A stretch of 64,000 bases of DNA from Chaetoderma sp. LZ-2023a (GCA_034401795.1 CM067365.1:10308145-10372144), one strand, 5' to 3'; counted from the first letter of the stretch, positions 23,223-35,078 are shown. Translations and numbers: made by a program. The notes: a model not told the origin generated them from the sequence alone.

Positions 23223-23395
23223 TGAAGGTTATTCCAGTTTCTCAGTCAATCATATGATATGATAATCAACTATGTGACCTGTACGATGACATGATAATCA
23301 ATTACATCATGAATGACACAGCTAAGTTCATCACAAACGCTTGATTGATCACGGACAAAGCGTTGTATGAATTGTATATCTTTACTAACGATTCC
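23223..23395. mobile_element. Element A partial copy
   Basis: Right module only: cagtcaatcatatga, gtgacctgtacgatgacatg, catcatgaatgacacag, aagcgttgtatgaattgta. Confidence 0.5.
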
Positions 23396-23409
23396 CCAAT
23401 TATTTCTAT

Positions 23410-23592
23410 ATATATAACCAGACTTGGGATCAAATGCAAATGCATTTAAATACTTTTTTGAAGTGGTTGCATTTGCATTTGCATTTTAAAATTTCAAACC
23501 ACAACTATTTGCATTTGCATTAAAATACTTTTGCTAAGGTATTTGAAAGCTCAAATAGTTTTCAAATGCTTTTTCAAATACTTTTCATATAA
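23410..23592. mobile_element. hAT-like remnant rich in ATTTGCAT
   Basis: Starts ccagacttgggatcaaatgc and carries a run of gcatttgcat motifs, then aaatactttt repeats. The CAGACTTGGGATCAAATGC-type end is common among hAT MITEs; the second end was not found. Confidence 0.4.
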
Positions 23593-23900
23593 TATATATA
23601 TAGACTATTCCAAGTAAATTAAAGATATTCTAAAATCTTTTTAAATCATAAAGAATTTGTATCTGCTTTCCTGAATCCCCTTTGACCGCTGAAATATCAG
23701 CTTCCCAAAGTAAATTTCATTCCATATATTAACTGGTGTACATTCTGGAAACAAAATTGCTTCACACTGTTGGTGTATAATGTGACAGCAACTGATTTAC
23801 AAAACATTCATGACATTGACTTTCTTCTAGTGACCTTGTAGCAATCATATTCATCATTAATGTGATAAGGGCTAAGATTATAGCTATAATGTGTCAGTTT

Positions 23901-24164
23901 GTGAAATTATAATCTTTCTTCTTCTTTTCGTTCCCTGATCATACCACCAGTCCTATAAGTGACTATAGACATGATCATAAGCATTAAGTGCGTGGATCCA
24001 TGGTTTATTAGAGTGCGCCGTGCGGCCTGGAACCTCCGTCTTCAGCACTCAAGATTTCTGTCAGGGTTACCTCACCCTTACCTCCTTTAGTCGCCTCTTA
24101 CGACACGCAGAGGAAACGGAAGGTGTATTCAAGCCCCACCTACAGGGCAAGTGAAATTATAATC
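23901..24164 (-). mobile_element. SINE with 14 bp target duplication
   Basis: GTGAAATTATAATC occurs at 23901-23914 and 24151-24164, directly bracketing the same SINE as at 17950. Same minus orientation and (TTC)n side on the left. Confidence 0.88.
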
Positions 24165-24537
24165 AAACCCACCAATATGAAATGTAATCTTTAAAAAAAT
24201 AGTTACATTTTCTATATTGCATTTTCATACTAAATTTGGGATGTAATAGGTAACATTGTGCTTGCACACAAGATGTTAATTCCAACTAAACAATAAATCT
24301 AAAATCAAACCAAGAGATTACAAATTTGCAAATTAATTTGAAAATAATATAATTGGAAGCCAGTGCTGCATTTTTCAACAGAATTTGTTCTACATCATCA
24401 AGGCTTATCTCAGTTTTATGTACTCTTTGTCAATTAGATCAAATGATTGTTTGAAATAGTTAAGCATATAGCAAGATGTGATTATAAGTGACCAGGTCTT
24501 TTGTGGGCGGATGAATAGAAAATGGCAGGAATTAATG

Positions 24538-24725
24538 TTAACTTTTAACACTCATATCAGCCAAAAACAAATTCTGCAGTGATCCTTGAGAAATGTCCAT
24601 TTGTAGACAAAGAGAAGAATATTTTTGAAAAAGCCAGTCAGAATTTTCTAAAATAGTCTTCTCTTGGTCTCCAAATGAACATTTTTTATGAGAAATTTAT
24701 TTTCTTGAACAAATTCAAGGGTTAA
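24538..24725. mobile_element. T2 element
   Basis: TTAACTTTTAACACTCATAT … caAGGGTTAA; one arm is shortened (aaagccagtcagaatttt). Shares its right TTAA with the next copy. Confidence 0.8.
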
Positions 24726-24957
24726 CCCTTTCATGACGAAACCGGTCAAAACGGGCCTCTGTAGTCATCTTGAGGAATGTCTATTTACACGCCAAGAGAA
24801 GACTTTTTTTTTAAATTGACCACTGGAATGACTGGCTCGATAACTGAGCCAGACATTCCAGCACTAAATCTTCAAAAATAGTCTTCTCTTGGCCTGCAAA
24901 TGGACATTCAATAAGTAAATAGTGATTTTTTTACCAATTTTAGTCATTAAAGGTTTA
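24722..24957. mobile_element. T2 element, diverged subfamily
   Basis: TTAACCCTTTCATGACGAAA, tctgtagtcatcttgaggaa, hairpin centre actggctcgataactgagcc; right end catTAAAGGTTTAAAG. Confidence 0.75.
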
Positions 24958-25057
24958 AAGGGCCAGAACAATAACATAATACTCTAGGTGTGGAGGGTTA
25001 AATTCAACCAGCTTAACTTTTTAATGATATATTCTGAAAGCATCACGCAGGAAAGCA

Positions 25058-25120
25058 GTTGAATATTTTGAAAATAATTTGACTGGTCATCTAGATAAAT
25101 AAATTTCAAAATATTGGCAA
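25058..25120. repeat. Isolated palindromic core
   Basis: gttgaatattttgaaaataa plus tttgactggt, then aaatttcaaaatatt; the centre is reduced to tcatctagata. Confidence 0.5.
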
Positions 25121-25139
25121 TATTAATCTCATTAATAGG

Positions 25140-25545
25140 TTATTAACGCAGGAAAGGGGACAGAGCTTTCTGGCCCAGCCTGTTCTTACACCTGTTAGGA
25201 CGTAATCCCTGAATACACGCACACAGGAAATTGCCTTCCGGTCCTCTGTCTAGGGATTAGCTACCTCCGGTCCAGGGGTATCTTGTAGGTCTTCCCTTGG
25301 ACCCAAGGCCAGTCTGGCCGTAGTCACGTGGAACTGGTTCCCGCATTAACCAGAGCCAATCACAACCCGCAATACGGCAGACCACGCCCTACGCGCACGC
25401 ACCGTTGCCTCAGGTTGGATGAGTGGCCCAATGAGATTGGAGGATGTCCTTGGTTTTAAACCCATGTTCCGGTGAAATTCTCAGGTTTATGTCTTACGTC
25501 CCTTGTAGCATTTCGCACTTCGATGTTCAAAATTTTTCTCCCATC
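25140..25545. other. GC-richer, non-repetitive stretch of unknown origin
   Basis: Base composition differs sharply from both sides and includes CCAAT-type boxes in both orientations (gcccaatgagattggagg) and ggttttaaaccc. It could be a promoter-like or solo-LTR-like fragment; no matched ends were identified. Confidence 0.3.
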
Positions 25546-25634
25546 CCTCCCTCCACTGTTTGTCTGTAATATAGTTCTATGTATGTATATGGTTTAGAAT
25601 ATGTAGTTGTAGATTTAGTATAGTATATATACAG

Positions 25635-25955
25635 TTGGGATGACCATAGATTACATATAATAAGCAGTTGATGACCCGCATTTTTGGACTGTGTCCCAGG
25701 ATTCTTGATTGTTAATAAATCTATGGTTTTTCTCTGTGTGACCATAGATTATATATAATAAGCAGTTGATGATCCGCATTTTTGAACTTGTACCTGGGAC
25801 CCTGTGTCCCAGGATTCTTGATTGTTAATAAATCTATGGTTTTTCTCTGCGTGACCATAGATTATATATAATAAGCAGTTGATGATCCGCATTTTTAACT
25901 GTGTCCCAGGATTCTTGATTGTTAATAAATCTATGGTTTTGCTCTGTGTCACCCA
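25635..25955. repeat. About 105 bp unit repeated three times, each with inverted ends
   Basis: Each unit runs from gaccatagattatatataat to gttaataaatctatggtttt, so accatagatt and aatctatggt are inverted at the unit edges; the interior has agcagttgatgatccgcatt and gtgtcccaggattcttg. Each unit contains one AATAAA. Confidence 0.85.
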
Positions 25956-26186
25956 AACGTATTCATTGTCTCAATTCCTCTTGCTGGTCTATATATTGCT
26001 TTCAAAATGGGATTAAAAGTATTCCGTCAGTGAAAGAGTTAATAGCATAGTTTTCTCAACAAAAGGAATTTCTCATGAAAAAAGTACATTTGAAAACAAT
26101 TTGACTGTATGAGAAATTACTTTCTGTCAAATAAATTTCAAAGTAAGAAACAAAATTTCTAACTGCAAGAAAATATATAGTTTATT

Positions 26187-26340
26187 TTAACTCTTTCACT
26201 AATGAAACTGGATTTTTAAACCTCAATTTGAATGTAACCATATAGGAAAGTTATTGAATATTTTAAAATTAATTTGAACAGTTTCCAGACCAATTAATTT
26301 CAGACTAGTTGAAAAAGTCCTCGGTGAAAGTGTTTCACAA
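26187..26340. mobile_element. T1 element, diverged
   Basis: TTAACTCTTTCACTAATGAA; arms attgaatattttaaaattaa and ccaattaatttcagac; right ctcggtgaaagtgttt. Confidence 0.65.
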
Positions 26341-26679
26341 TAAAAAGTAAATATAAAAGAAGTTTAAGCTTATAAGGTGATATAATGCAGTGAGAACAGG
26401 TGTGATTAGAAGTGGCAGGGGTGGCCTTGTGGAAAAATGAATAGAATATGTGAATGAATAGGTGGTATCATAGCAATAAAGAGAGATTTGTGGATTTAAA
26501 CTATGTATACCAATCACCCTTTAACAATTTAATGGAATAAATCAGTCAACAAAGTAGAAAACCTATCATAAAGAATGTCTGCTTGCAAACAATTTGATTG
26601 AAAAGTATTTATTCCTAATCCTGAAATTATTTTCAGTGCAATCAATTTCAAACTAAAACCCCACAAATATGTGTAATTT

Positions 26680-26892
26680 ATTTAGCCCTTACCACTCTGA
26701 TGTCAATATTCTATCTTTTAATGTGTCTATACCGGAGAAACTGGGGTACACAATTTTCAAAAATGTTGGTGGACAATGTTGCTGTCTACGACAGCATCAT
26801 AGTCCACCAAATTTGTTGAAAAATTAACACCAGTTCATCTTTTAATTAAATTTGAAATTTTAAAATTTTGACATCAGAGTGGTAAGGGTTAA
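26680..26892. mobile_element. T4 element, well preserved
   Basis: CCCTTACCACTCTGATGTCA at left, inverse TGACATCAGAGTGGTAAGGG plus TTAA at right. Inner hairpin aaatgttggtggacaatgtt … tccaccaaatttgttgaaa with a gctgtctacgacagc loop. Confidence 0.85.
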
Positions 26893-27461
26893 ACTTTCAC
26901 TGCTAAGATATTTATTGTTGTAATGAATAACTTGCTGTATTAACCACCCATATATAATATCCAATGAAACATTTGACACCCTAACACAGAAACACCTCCC
27001 AGTCAAATTATTTTCAACAGCTTTCCTATTGTAAGAGATCACCTGCCGTAAAGCTTGACTTTTTATTCTCCCTTCTGTTAAATATTTTGAAAACAATTTG
27101 CCTGGAGAGTGCCTCAGGTAGCCTAGTTTTTCAAAATTTGAGAAAAGAATATGATGGACACAGTTTAAAATGTCACCAGCCAACTCGAAGAAACTTAGGA
27201 TTTTGTAAAAAAGACATCTATCGGAACACTTAGAAACTGAAAAGGAGGGTTTACTTTCACTAAAACAGACAATGTTCCACATGTACCTCATACAAAATAC
27301 TAAGTTTCTTCTGAGTTAGTGCTTAATTGATTGCTAGAACATTCGCAGTAATCCCTCAGATGTTCCAATAAGATATCTATCTGGTATATAGACCACTTTC
27401 TTCAATTTACAAATCCAATTAATCAAGACATTTTACACTCTATTTAATAAGAGACCATGCC

Positions 27462-28170
27462 TTAATCCCTGAGCCCGCAAATCTGTTCACGAAAGCTTAA
27501 ATTTTCTCATAGAAAATGTATATTTGCAGACCAAGAGAAGATCATTCTTAAAAACTGACCACTATACTGACTGGGTCGGTTTCCGAGCTAGTCATTCTGG
27601 GTCAAGTTCGACTCGCTAACTATAGTCAGTTTGCTGGTTTACTGATCATGCGCAGTTGTTATGCCTAGTCGAACTTGATTTTAGTCGACTATAGTTCGCT
27701 GGTACCTGGTTCCCTATTCAATTACTATTGCAGAAAATTTGGAGCCGGGTACCAGCCTCCATTAATCCTTTCTGTCATCTGTTTTGATGACCTATGAAAA
27801 TGGGTTATTTTTGTCCGCTAAGACATCAAAAAGCATCCAATATGGCATAAAGTGGGAAGGAATATGGGCTTGGGAACATTGACATACAATGGGAAAGCAT
27901 AATTTCATCAAACCTAAGTTATTTAGTGAAATATTTACACTTTTATATGCATTTATTCGTGGCAAGCGATCGGTGTCCGCTATTTTGAAATTTACGCAAA
28001 TATCGGACTAACCATCTGAACCGAGGTCGGGTGCTCGGTTGACTATAGTTGACTAGCTAGTTATCCATTTGAAGTTCGGCTGGTATTCTAGTTAGCTATA
28101 GCTAACTATGGTTAGGAGTCGAACTTGACCCCAGTTGTAAATTTTCAGGATTTGAGTGTTAAATGGCTAA
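27462..28170. mobile_element. T2 element split by a nested insertion
   Basis: Left part TTAATCCCTGAG … gctagtcattct (to 27598) and right part agttgtaaattttcagga … gtgttaaatgg (from 28132) are the two halves of one T2 element; the middle is a different transposon. Confidence 0.7.
27599..28131. mobile_element. 533 bp non-autonomous DNA transposon, nested
   Basis: Perfect 16 bp inverted ends GGGTCAAGTTCGACTC and GAGTCGAACTTGACCC. Subterminal gctaactatag/ctatagctaac repeats at both sides. No transposase frame. A related motif (gtcgactcgctaactata) occurs at about 45995 within the hAT element. Confidence 0.8.
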
Positions 28171-28171
28171 A

Positions 28172-28740
28172 TAAGAGCTTCTATTCACCTTTGGATGGTC
28201 TCTTAACACGACTTTGACTGCAGATGGGTACATGCAACTTTCGAACAGTTGGAAATTTATATCTGATATGGCATGTATGGGTATTAAACCGTATTAAAGA
28301 AATGAAAAGCATTTGAAAGTACAAGCAGTAATTGAAACTTTTAAACAAGAACGCGAATGCGTGATATGTCTCGCCCCTGGACGGCTTTTAGTATTATTGA
28401 TCCAGTTAATACCGGTACTTAAGTTCCTATTGACTAATGATTGAAAAAATATTATCTGATGACATTGCACAAAATCAACTTTTTAATGATAACTATTGCA
28501 TCCCTACATGAGATAGAAACAGTTATTAAGGTTAAAAATCTGAAACGCTCTTGTTAACTAATACAGTGATTATGTGATATATCTCACCCTAGTATTTTCT
28601 TTCACGTTATAACCATCACCATTGACGTACCGACGATACCGCATATATGAATGCATCCAATTCCACTTTTTACTGCCAGTGAAACCAGATAAATGGAATA
28701 CAAACCTTATTCAGGATATAAAATAATGTTAAAATGTAAA
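28172..28740. other. No recognised feature
   Basis: AT-rich single-copy-looking sequence. One open stretch with an acceptor and donor-like ends near 28196-28265 was not supported (see rejected items). Confidence 0.4.
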
Positions 28741-28757
28741 TGTGCCTTGGAAATACA

Positions 28758-29324
28758 TTAATTGTTTGTTTTTCTTTTTACCCCTCTTTTGTGATTTTCT
28801 TCCTCGTGTTGATCTTGGCCAAACATATCTTGTGAAAGGCCATCTTTAAGGCTTTTTGAAGCATCCACAGGAGTTGATACAAGTAGTTCAGATTCAGTGA
28901 TGTCAAGTGGTACTTCACTGGCATCCAAAAATTCATCAGTAAAGCTGCTTAACATGTTTTGTGAAGCATTCAGTTTTTCAGTGCTTTTATCTAACTCTGT
29001 ATTGAGTAATGAATTCTGGAACAAAAGATGTGAATTCTCCTTCGTTTGTCTTTCAACTTTTGATTCCAGTTCCTTAATTTTAAGTTTTAACTCACTTGTT
29101 TGTGATTCATTTGCACAAATGGATTTTTTTATCCCAGTGCACTTATAATTCGCTGATAAAGCATTTGCCTTAATTTTCATTGCCGTGCTTTCCAACTCCT
29201 ATCGCATTTCCTCAGTACAAGTGTTTCTAATTTTATACAAAGTCCCTAATATCCCACATTCTGTAGCCTTAATCTCAGAAATGTTCTTTCCTATCTGCTC
29301 ACACAGTTTAATATTGTCTGACAT
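28758..29324 (-). pseudogene. Coiled-coil reading frame with one internal stop (pseudogene or retrocopy)
   Basis: From ATG at 29324 the frame reads MSDNIKLCEQIGKNISEIKA and continues to a TAG at codon 42 (29201-29199), then stays open for 146 codons to TAA at 28758. The second part has a clear heptad-type coiled coil (SELKLKIKELESKVERQTKE, then NSHLLFQNSLLNTELDKSTE), an acidic Ser-rich tail and a basic end KRGVKRKTNN. Codon-like composition on both sides of the stop in the same frame suggests one ancestral protein of about 188 residues. A pyrimidine tract and ccag lie just upstream of the ATG, so it may be a terminal exon with its own acceptor rather than a retrocopy; no poly(A) tract is visible after the stop codon. 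It lies inside the putative large intron, same strand as the host exons. I do not recognise the family. Confidence 0.5.
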
Positions 29325-29480
29325 TGTTGACTCTATCTGGAACAGTAGAAGGGAATTTCGTGATTATATTTTAAGGCTCCAGAAATTGCGTAACCCATTT
29401 TTTTTATTCGCGCAAAGGTTATGCAAATATTTTTAGCGGAACGCTTTTGCTAGAATACATAAAGATTAGACCAATGGAAA

Positions 29481-32400
29481 ATCGATAGATGTGCACCATA
29501 GCATAACCTCAGATGGAGAAATGACGGATGTGCACTATAGCATAAGCTCAGATTGAGAAATGATGGATGTGCACCATAGCATAAGCTCAGATTGAGAAAT
29601 GACGGATGTACACAATAGCATAAGCTCAGATTGAGAAATGACGGATGTGCACCATAGCATAAGCTAAGATTGAGAAATGAATGCTGTGCACCATAGCATA
29701 AGCTCAGATTGAGAAATGACGGATGTGCACCATAGCATAAGCTCAGATTGAGAAATGATGGATGTGCACCATAGCATAAGCTCAGATTGAGAAATGAATG
29801 CTGTGCACCATAGCATAAGCTCAGATTGAGAAATGATGGATGTGCACCATAGCATAAGCTAAGATTGAGAAATGAATGCTGTGCACCATAGCATAAGCTC
29901 AGATGGAGAAATGACGGATGTGCACCATAGCATAAGCTCAGATTGAGAAATGACTGCTGTGCACCATAGCATAACCTCAGATTGAGAAATGACGGATGTG
30001 CACCATAGCATAAGCTCAGATTGAGAAATGACTGCTGTGCACCATAGCATAACCTCAGATTGAGAAATGATGGATGTGCACCATAGCATAAGCTCAGATT
30101 GAGAAATGACGGATGCGCACCAAAGCATAAGCTCAGATTGAGAAATGATGGATGTGCACCATAGCATAAGCTCAGATTGAGAAATGACGGATGTGCACCA
30201 AAGCATAAGCTCAGATTGAGAAATGACGGATGTGCACCATAGCATAAGCTCAGATTGAGAAATGACGGATGTGCACCATAGCATAACCTCAGATTGAGAA
30301 ATGACGGATGTGCACCATAGCATAACCTCAGATTGAGAAATGATGGATGTGCACCATAGCATAAGCTCAGATTGAGAAATGATGGATGTGCACCATAGCA
30401 TAAGCTCAGATTGAGAAATGATGGATGTGCACCATAGCATAAGCTCAGATTGAGAATGACGGATGTGCACCATAGCATAAGCTAAGATTGAGAAATGAAT
30501 GCTGTGCACCATAGCATAAGCTCAGATGGAGAAATGACGGATGTGCACCATAGCATAAGCTCAGATTGAGAAATGACTGCTGTGCACCATAGCATAACAT
30601 CAGATTGAGAAATGATGGATGTGCACCATAGCATAAGCTCAGATTGAGAAATGACAGATGTGCACAAAAGCATAAGCTGAGATTGAGAAATGATGGATGT
30701 GCACCATAGCATAACCTCAGGTGGAGAAATGGCGGATGTGCACCAAAGCATAAGCTCAGGTGGAGAAATGGCGGATGTGCACCATAGCATAAGCTCAGGT
30801 GGAGAAATGATGGATGTGCACCATAGCATAACCTCAGGTGGAGAAATGACGGATGTGCACCATAGCATAAGCTCAGGTGGAGAAATGGCGGATGTGCACC
30901 AAAGCATAAGCTCAGGTGGAGAAATGATGGATGTGCACCATAGTATAAGCTCAGGTGGAGAAATGGCGGATGTGCACCAAAGCATAAGCTCAGGTGGAGA
31001 AATGACGGATGCGCACCATAGCATAACCTCAGGTGGAGAAATGATGGATGTGCACCATAGCATAAGCTCAGGTGGAGAAATGACGGATGTGCACCATAGC
31101 ATAAGCTACGGTGGAGAAATGAAGGATGTGCACCAAAGCATAAGCTCAGGTGGAGAAATGACGGATGTGCACCATAGCATAAGCTCAGGTGGAGAAATGA
31201 CAGATGTGCGCCATAGCATAAGCTCAGATTGAGAAATGATGGATGTGCACCAAAGCATAAGCTCAGGTGGAGAAATGACGGATGTGCACAATAGCATAAG
31301 CTCAGATTGAGAAATGATGGATGTGCACCATAGCATAAGCTCAGGTGGAGAAATGACGGATGTGCACCATAGCATAAGCTCAGATGGAGAAATGATGGAT
31401 GTGCACCATAGCATAAGCTCAGGTGGAGAAATGACGGATGTGCACCATAGCATAAGCTCAGGTGGAGAAATGATGGATGTGCACCATAGCATAAGCTCAG
31501 GTGGAGAAATGACGGATGTGCACCATAGCATAAGCTCAGATTGAGAAATGATGGATGTGCACCAAAGCATAAGCTCAGGTGGAGAAATGATGGATGTGCA
31601 CCATAGTATAAGCTCAGGTGGAGAAATGATGGATGTGCACCATAGTATAAGCTCAGGTGGAGAAATGACGGATGTGCACCATAGCATAAGCTCAGGTGGA
31701 GAAATGATGGATGTGCACCATAGCATAAGCTCAGGTGGAGAAATGACGGATGTGCACCATAGCATAAGCTCAGATTGAGAAATGATGGATGTGCACCAAA
31801 GCATAAGCTCAGGTGGAGAAATGACGGATGTGCACCATAGCATAAGCTCAGATTGAGAAATGACGGATGTGCACAATAGCATAAGCTCAGGTGGAGAAAT
31901 GACGGATGTGCACCACAGCATAAGCTCAGGTGGAGAAATGATGGATGTGCACCAAAGCATAAGCTCAGGTGGAGAAATGATGGATGTGCACCATAGCATA
32001 AGCTCAGGTGGAGAAATGACGGATGTGCACCACAGCATAAGCTCCGATTGAGAAATGACGGATGTGCGCCATAGCATAAGCTCAGGTGGAGAAATGATGG
32101 ATGTGCACCATAGCATAAGCTCCGATTGAGAAATGATGGATGTGCACCATAGCATAAGCTCAGGTGGAGAAATGACGGATGTGCACCACAGCATAAGCTC
32201 AGGTGGAGAAATGATGGATGTGCACCAAAGCATAAGCTCAGGTGGAGAAATGATGGATGTGCACCAAAGCATAAGCTCAGGTGGAGAAATGATGGATGTG
32301 CACAATAGCATAACCTCAGGTGGAGAAATGACGGATGTGCACCACAGCATAAGCTCAGGTGGAGAAATGATGGATGTGCACCAAAGCATAAGCTCAGGTG

Positions 32401-32995
32401 GAGAAATGATGGATGTGCACCATAGCATAAGCTCAGGTGGAGAAATGACGGATGTGCACAATAGCATAAGCTCAGATTGAGAAATGATGGATGTGCACCA
32501 TAGCATAACCTCAGGTGGAGAAATGATGGATGTGCACCATAGCATAAGCTCAGATTGAGAAATGACGGATGTGCACCATAGCATAAGCTCAGGTGGATAA
32601 ATGACGGAAGTGCACCATAGCATAAGCTCAGATTGAGAAATGACGGATGTGCACCATAGCATAAGCTCAGGTGGAGAAATGGCAGATGTGCACCAAAGCA
32701 TAAGCTCAGGTGGAGAAATGATGGATGTGCACCATAGCATAAGCTCAGGTGGAGAAATGACGGATGTGCACCATAGCATAAGCTAAGATTGAGAAATGAC
32801 GGATGTGCACCATAGCATAAGCTCAGGTGGAGAAATGACGGATGTGCACCATAGCATAAGCTCAGGTGGAGAAATGACGGATGTGCACCATAGCATAAGC
32901 TCAGGTGGAGAAATGACGGATGTGCACCAAAGCATAAGCTCAGGTGGAGAAATGACGGATGTGCACCGTTGCATAAGCTCTGATGGAGAAATGAA
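29481..32995. repeat. 39 bp minisatellite, 3.5 kb, about 90 units
   Basis: Unit gaaatgacggatgtgcacca plus tagcataagctcaggtg-ga. Because 39 bp is 13 codons, the minus strand stays open for up to 557 codons (MLWCTSVISPPEL repeated) and the plus strand for up to 180. Left units (to about 30690) end cagattga, right units cagatggtgga-type (caggtgga). The unit matches the element H tail (gacgga…gcaccatagcataagctca versus gacggtcgccatggcataag). Confidence 0.97.
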
Positions 32996-33590
32996 AAACA
33001 TGTGAAATTTCCTTAGCAATGATGAGCAATTGCATCTCTACCTTGCACAGAATACGTCTGTGAAGTTTCATTGAACTCTGATGACCCATTGTTGAATAAT
33101 CAGGCTGATGAAAAACTTTAACACAAATGATACGCCACTGTGAACGATGACACCAAAGGTAACCCCATAGTCTTCTGAGAGTATTTGACTCCAGGTCTGT
33201 ATATAATAAATATCGTGTGAGTGACTCATTCATGAAACAATGAAACACTGGATACAAATCTTGCAAGATATCCCAAAGGGATACAAAGCAAATTACGTCT
33301 TCCAATTCTTATTCAACACACTTGTTAAAACGAGTCTTTCATCGCATTTGATCATTTTGCGGTGAATTGATTTTTTTTTAAAACCCCGATACTGTTGTGA
33401 ATAGTTGATGTTTACAATTGATACAGCTAGCCAATGTTAGCATGATGACAGCATTGATCATTATGTCATGACTATTTCTGGACCATTACATCATGACACG
33501 CGGCAGAATTTGGAAGAATTACGCGATTTTCATACTTAGTGTAGAATTCACACTGCCATAATACTTCATGATTAGTTGACGTCACTGACT

Positions 33591-33796
33591 TGACCCTTTA
33601 ACACTGATATTAGCTAAAACGGCTTCTGCAGTGGTCTTGAGAAATGTCCATTGGCAGACTAAGAGAAGACTATTTTTGAAAATTTACCCCTGGAATGCCT
33701 GGCTCGATAAATTTTCAAAAATAGTCTTCTCTTAGTCTGCTAATGGGCATTCTCTATGAGAAAATTTAAATTTTCTTGAACAAATTTAATGGTTAG
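33591..33796. mobile_element. T2 element
   Basis: GACCCTTTAACACTGATATT, ggcttctgcagtggtcttga, arms gactatttttgaaaatttac and inverse; centre partly deleted; right end tttcttgaacaaatttaatg. Confidence 0.75.
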
Positions 33797-33941
33797 CGCG
33801 CCAAGTCATCATAAAATAAAGCATGACTAATATGGACATTGGTGTCGGTTAATGTTCTTGTGTACACGATACTAAATTAAAATCTTCATTCATATGCAAT
33901 CTGTTTTCCTGCTGAATTTCTGCAGACTACATTTTCCATGG

Positions 33942-34085
33942 GTTTTAACTCTGGACCTGTTGAATATTTTTAAAACTAGGCCACCAAAACCCTTCAGTCA
34001 AATTGTTTTCAAAATATTCAGCAGATCCAGAGTTATTGCCCATTGAAATTACTGTTTGGTTGCTGGCAGCAGTCAGAGAGTTAAG
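33942..34085. mobile_element. T3 element
   Basis: ttttaactctggacctgttg … agcagatccagagttattgc, then attgaaattactgtttggtt, gcagtcagagaGTTAA. Inner arms gaatatttttaaaactagg and gttttcaaaatattcag. Confidence 0.65.
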
Positions 34086-34214
34086 GTGAAAATGAAGCCT
34101 GTGACCTTAACACAGTCATCTTTGAGCTTTCATTTAACGTACACAAAAGCCAGGGAAACTGTTTTGAAAATAATTTCACTTTTAAGACATTTTTACTGCA
34201 ACAAAGTTAAGAGG

Positions 34215-34530
34215 AATAATTCTACCCCACTTCAACCACTCACCCACCCACCAAATATTAACCAACCTACCCAGTACCCACCACCCAGCCAGTAAAAGAA
34301 CTATCAACCATTCATCTCCACAACAACCACCCATCCACACACCAACTTTTAATCATACTACACACCACCCATACAATCAGCTTCACAGTACAGGAAATAG
34401 CAATCATTCTACCCTACTCCAACCACCCACCAAATATTAATCATCTTAAGTAATATCATCCTACCCACCACCCAGTCAGCAAAAGAAATATCAGTCATCC
34501 TACCCACTTCAACCGCCCACCCATCTGTCT
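34215..34530. repeat. Pyrimidine/CACCCA-rich repeat, about 110 bp units
   Basis: Two to three decayed units of caaccacccaccaaatatta and cctacccaccacccagtcag. Strong strand asymmetry (C+A). Non-coding. Confidence 0.65.
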
Positions 34531-34914
34531 GTGTAGTAAGTTAAAGGAAGGGAAAAGGGAAATAACAAATGATTATTGGTAATCTCATACAATATTAAAT
34601 AAACCACCACCAGTAACAAATGGAAATGAATCGGGATTATTTGAGAAAAAGCATTTACTGAATCTAGGAGCACTTAACTTGGAGCCAATTACTGACCAAG
34701 CTGGTTCTTCGCACTCCGCCATGTGTCACCTGCGTGTTCAGGTATATCACATAGGCCTAAGTGAATATAACGAAAGCACACCTGAATATAGTTTTGTAAG
34801 CAGTATGAATATTCTGTATAGGCGCCGATGTAGTGATTAACGCGCTACTGCTAATTCACTCTTGATCCTTTTGAAAACGCTATATTTGAAAGTCACTTTA
34901 TCTGGTGGAAGCAA

Positions 34915-35078
34915 CAAGTTTCAGTCAAAATAATTTCAAAATACATTGCTGGTATCCGCGGTCGCAATATGATGGATACTGAATATTTTGAAATTTGTTT
35001 GACTGAATGTAGACTCCTGTCTTTGGAAACGACGGCTTTCAGTCAAATTGATTTAAAACTAGACAGTATTTTACCTGC
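34915..35078. repeat. Palindromic cores, two back to back
   Basis: tcagtcaaaataatttcaaa, then tgaatattttgaaatttgtt plus tgactgaa, then tttcagtcaaattgatttaa: three arms of the same core family. Confidence 0.45.

Noticed and set aside
25140-25955. Solo LTR
   Set aside because: GC-rich block and AATAAA invite it, but no TG…CA ends with a flanking duplication were found.
26860-27291. 143-codon minus-strand frame
   Set aside because: Overlaps a T4 element end and palindromic cores; no recognisable domain or splice context.
28196-28267. Minus-strand exon reading KFPTVRKLHVPICSQSR
   Set aside because: Acceptor-like atatcag and donor AAAG|gtgaat exist, but entry and exit phases do not fit the phase-0 exons and the donor is weak.
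31106-32779. 557-codon minus-strand open frame as a gene
   Set aside because: It is the 13-codon translation of a 39 bp minisatellite; other frames are open too and no exon or start context is present.
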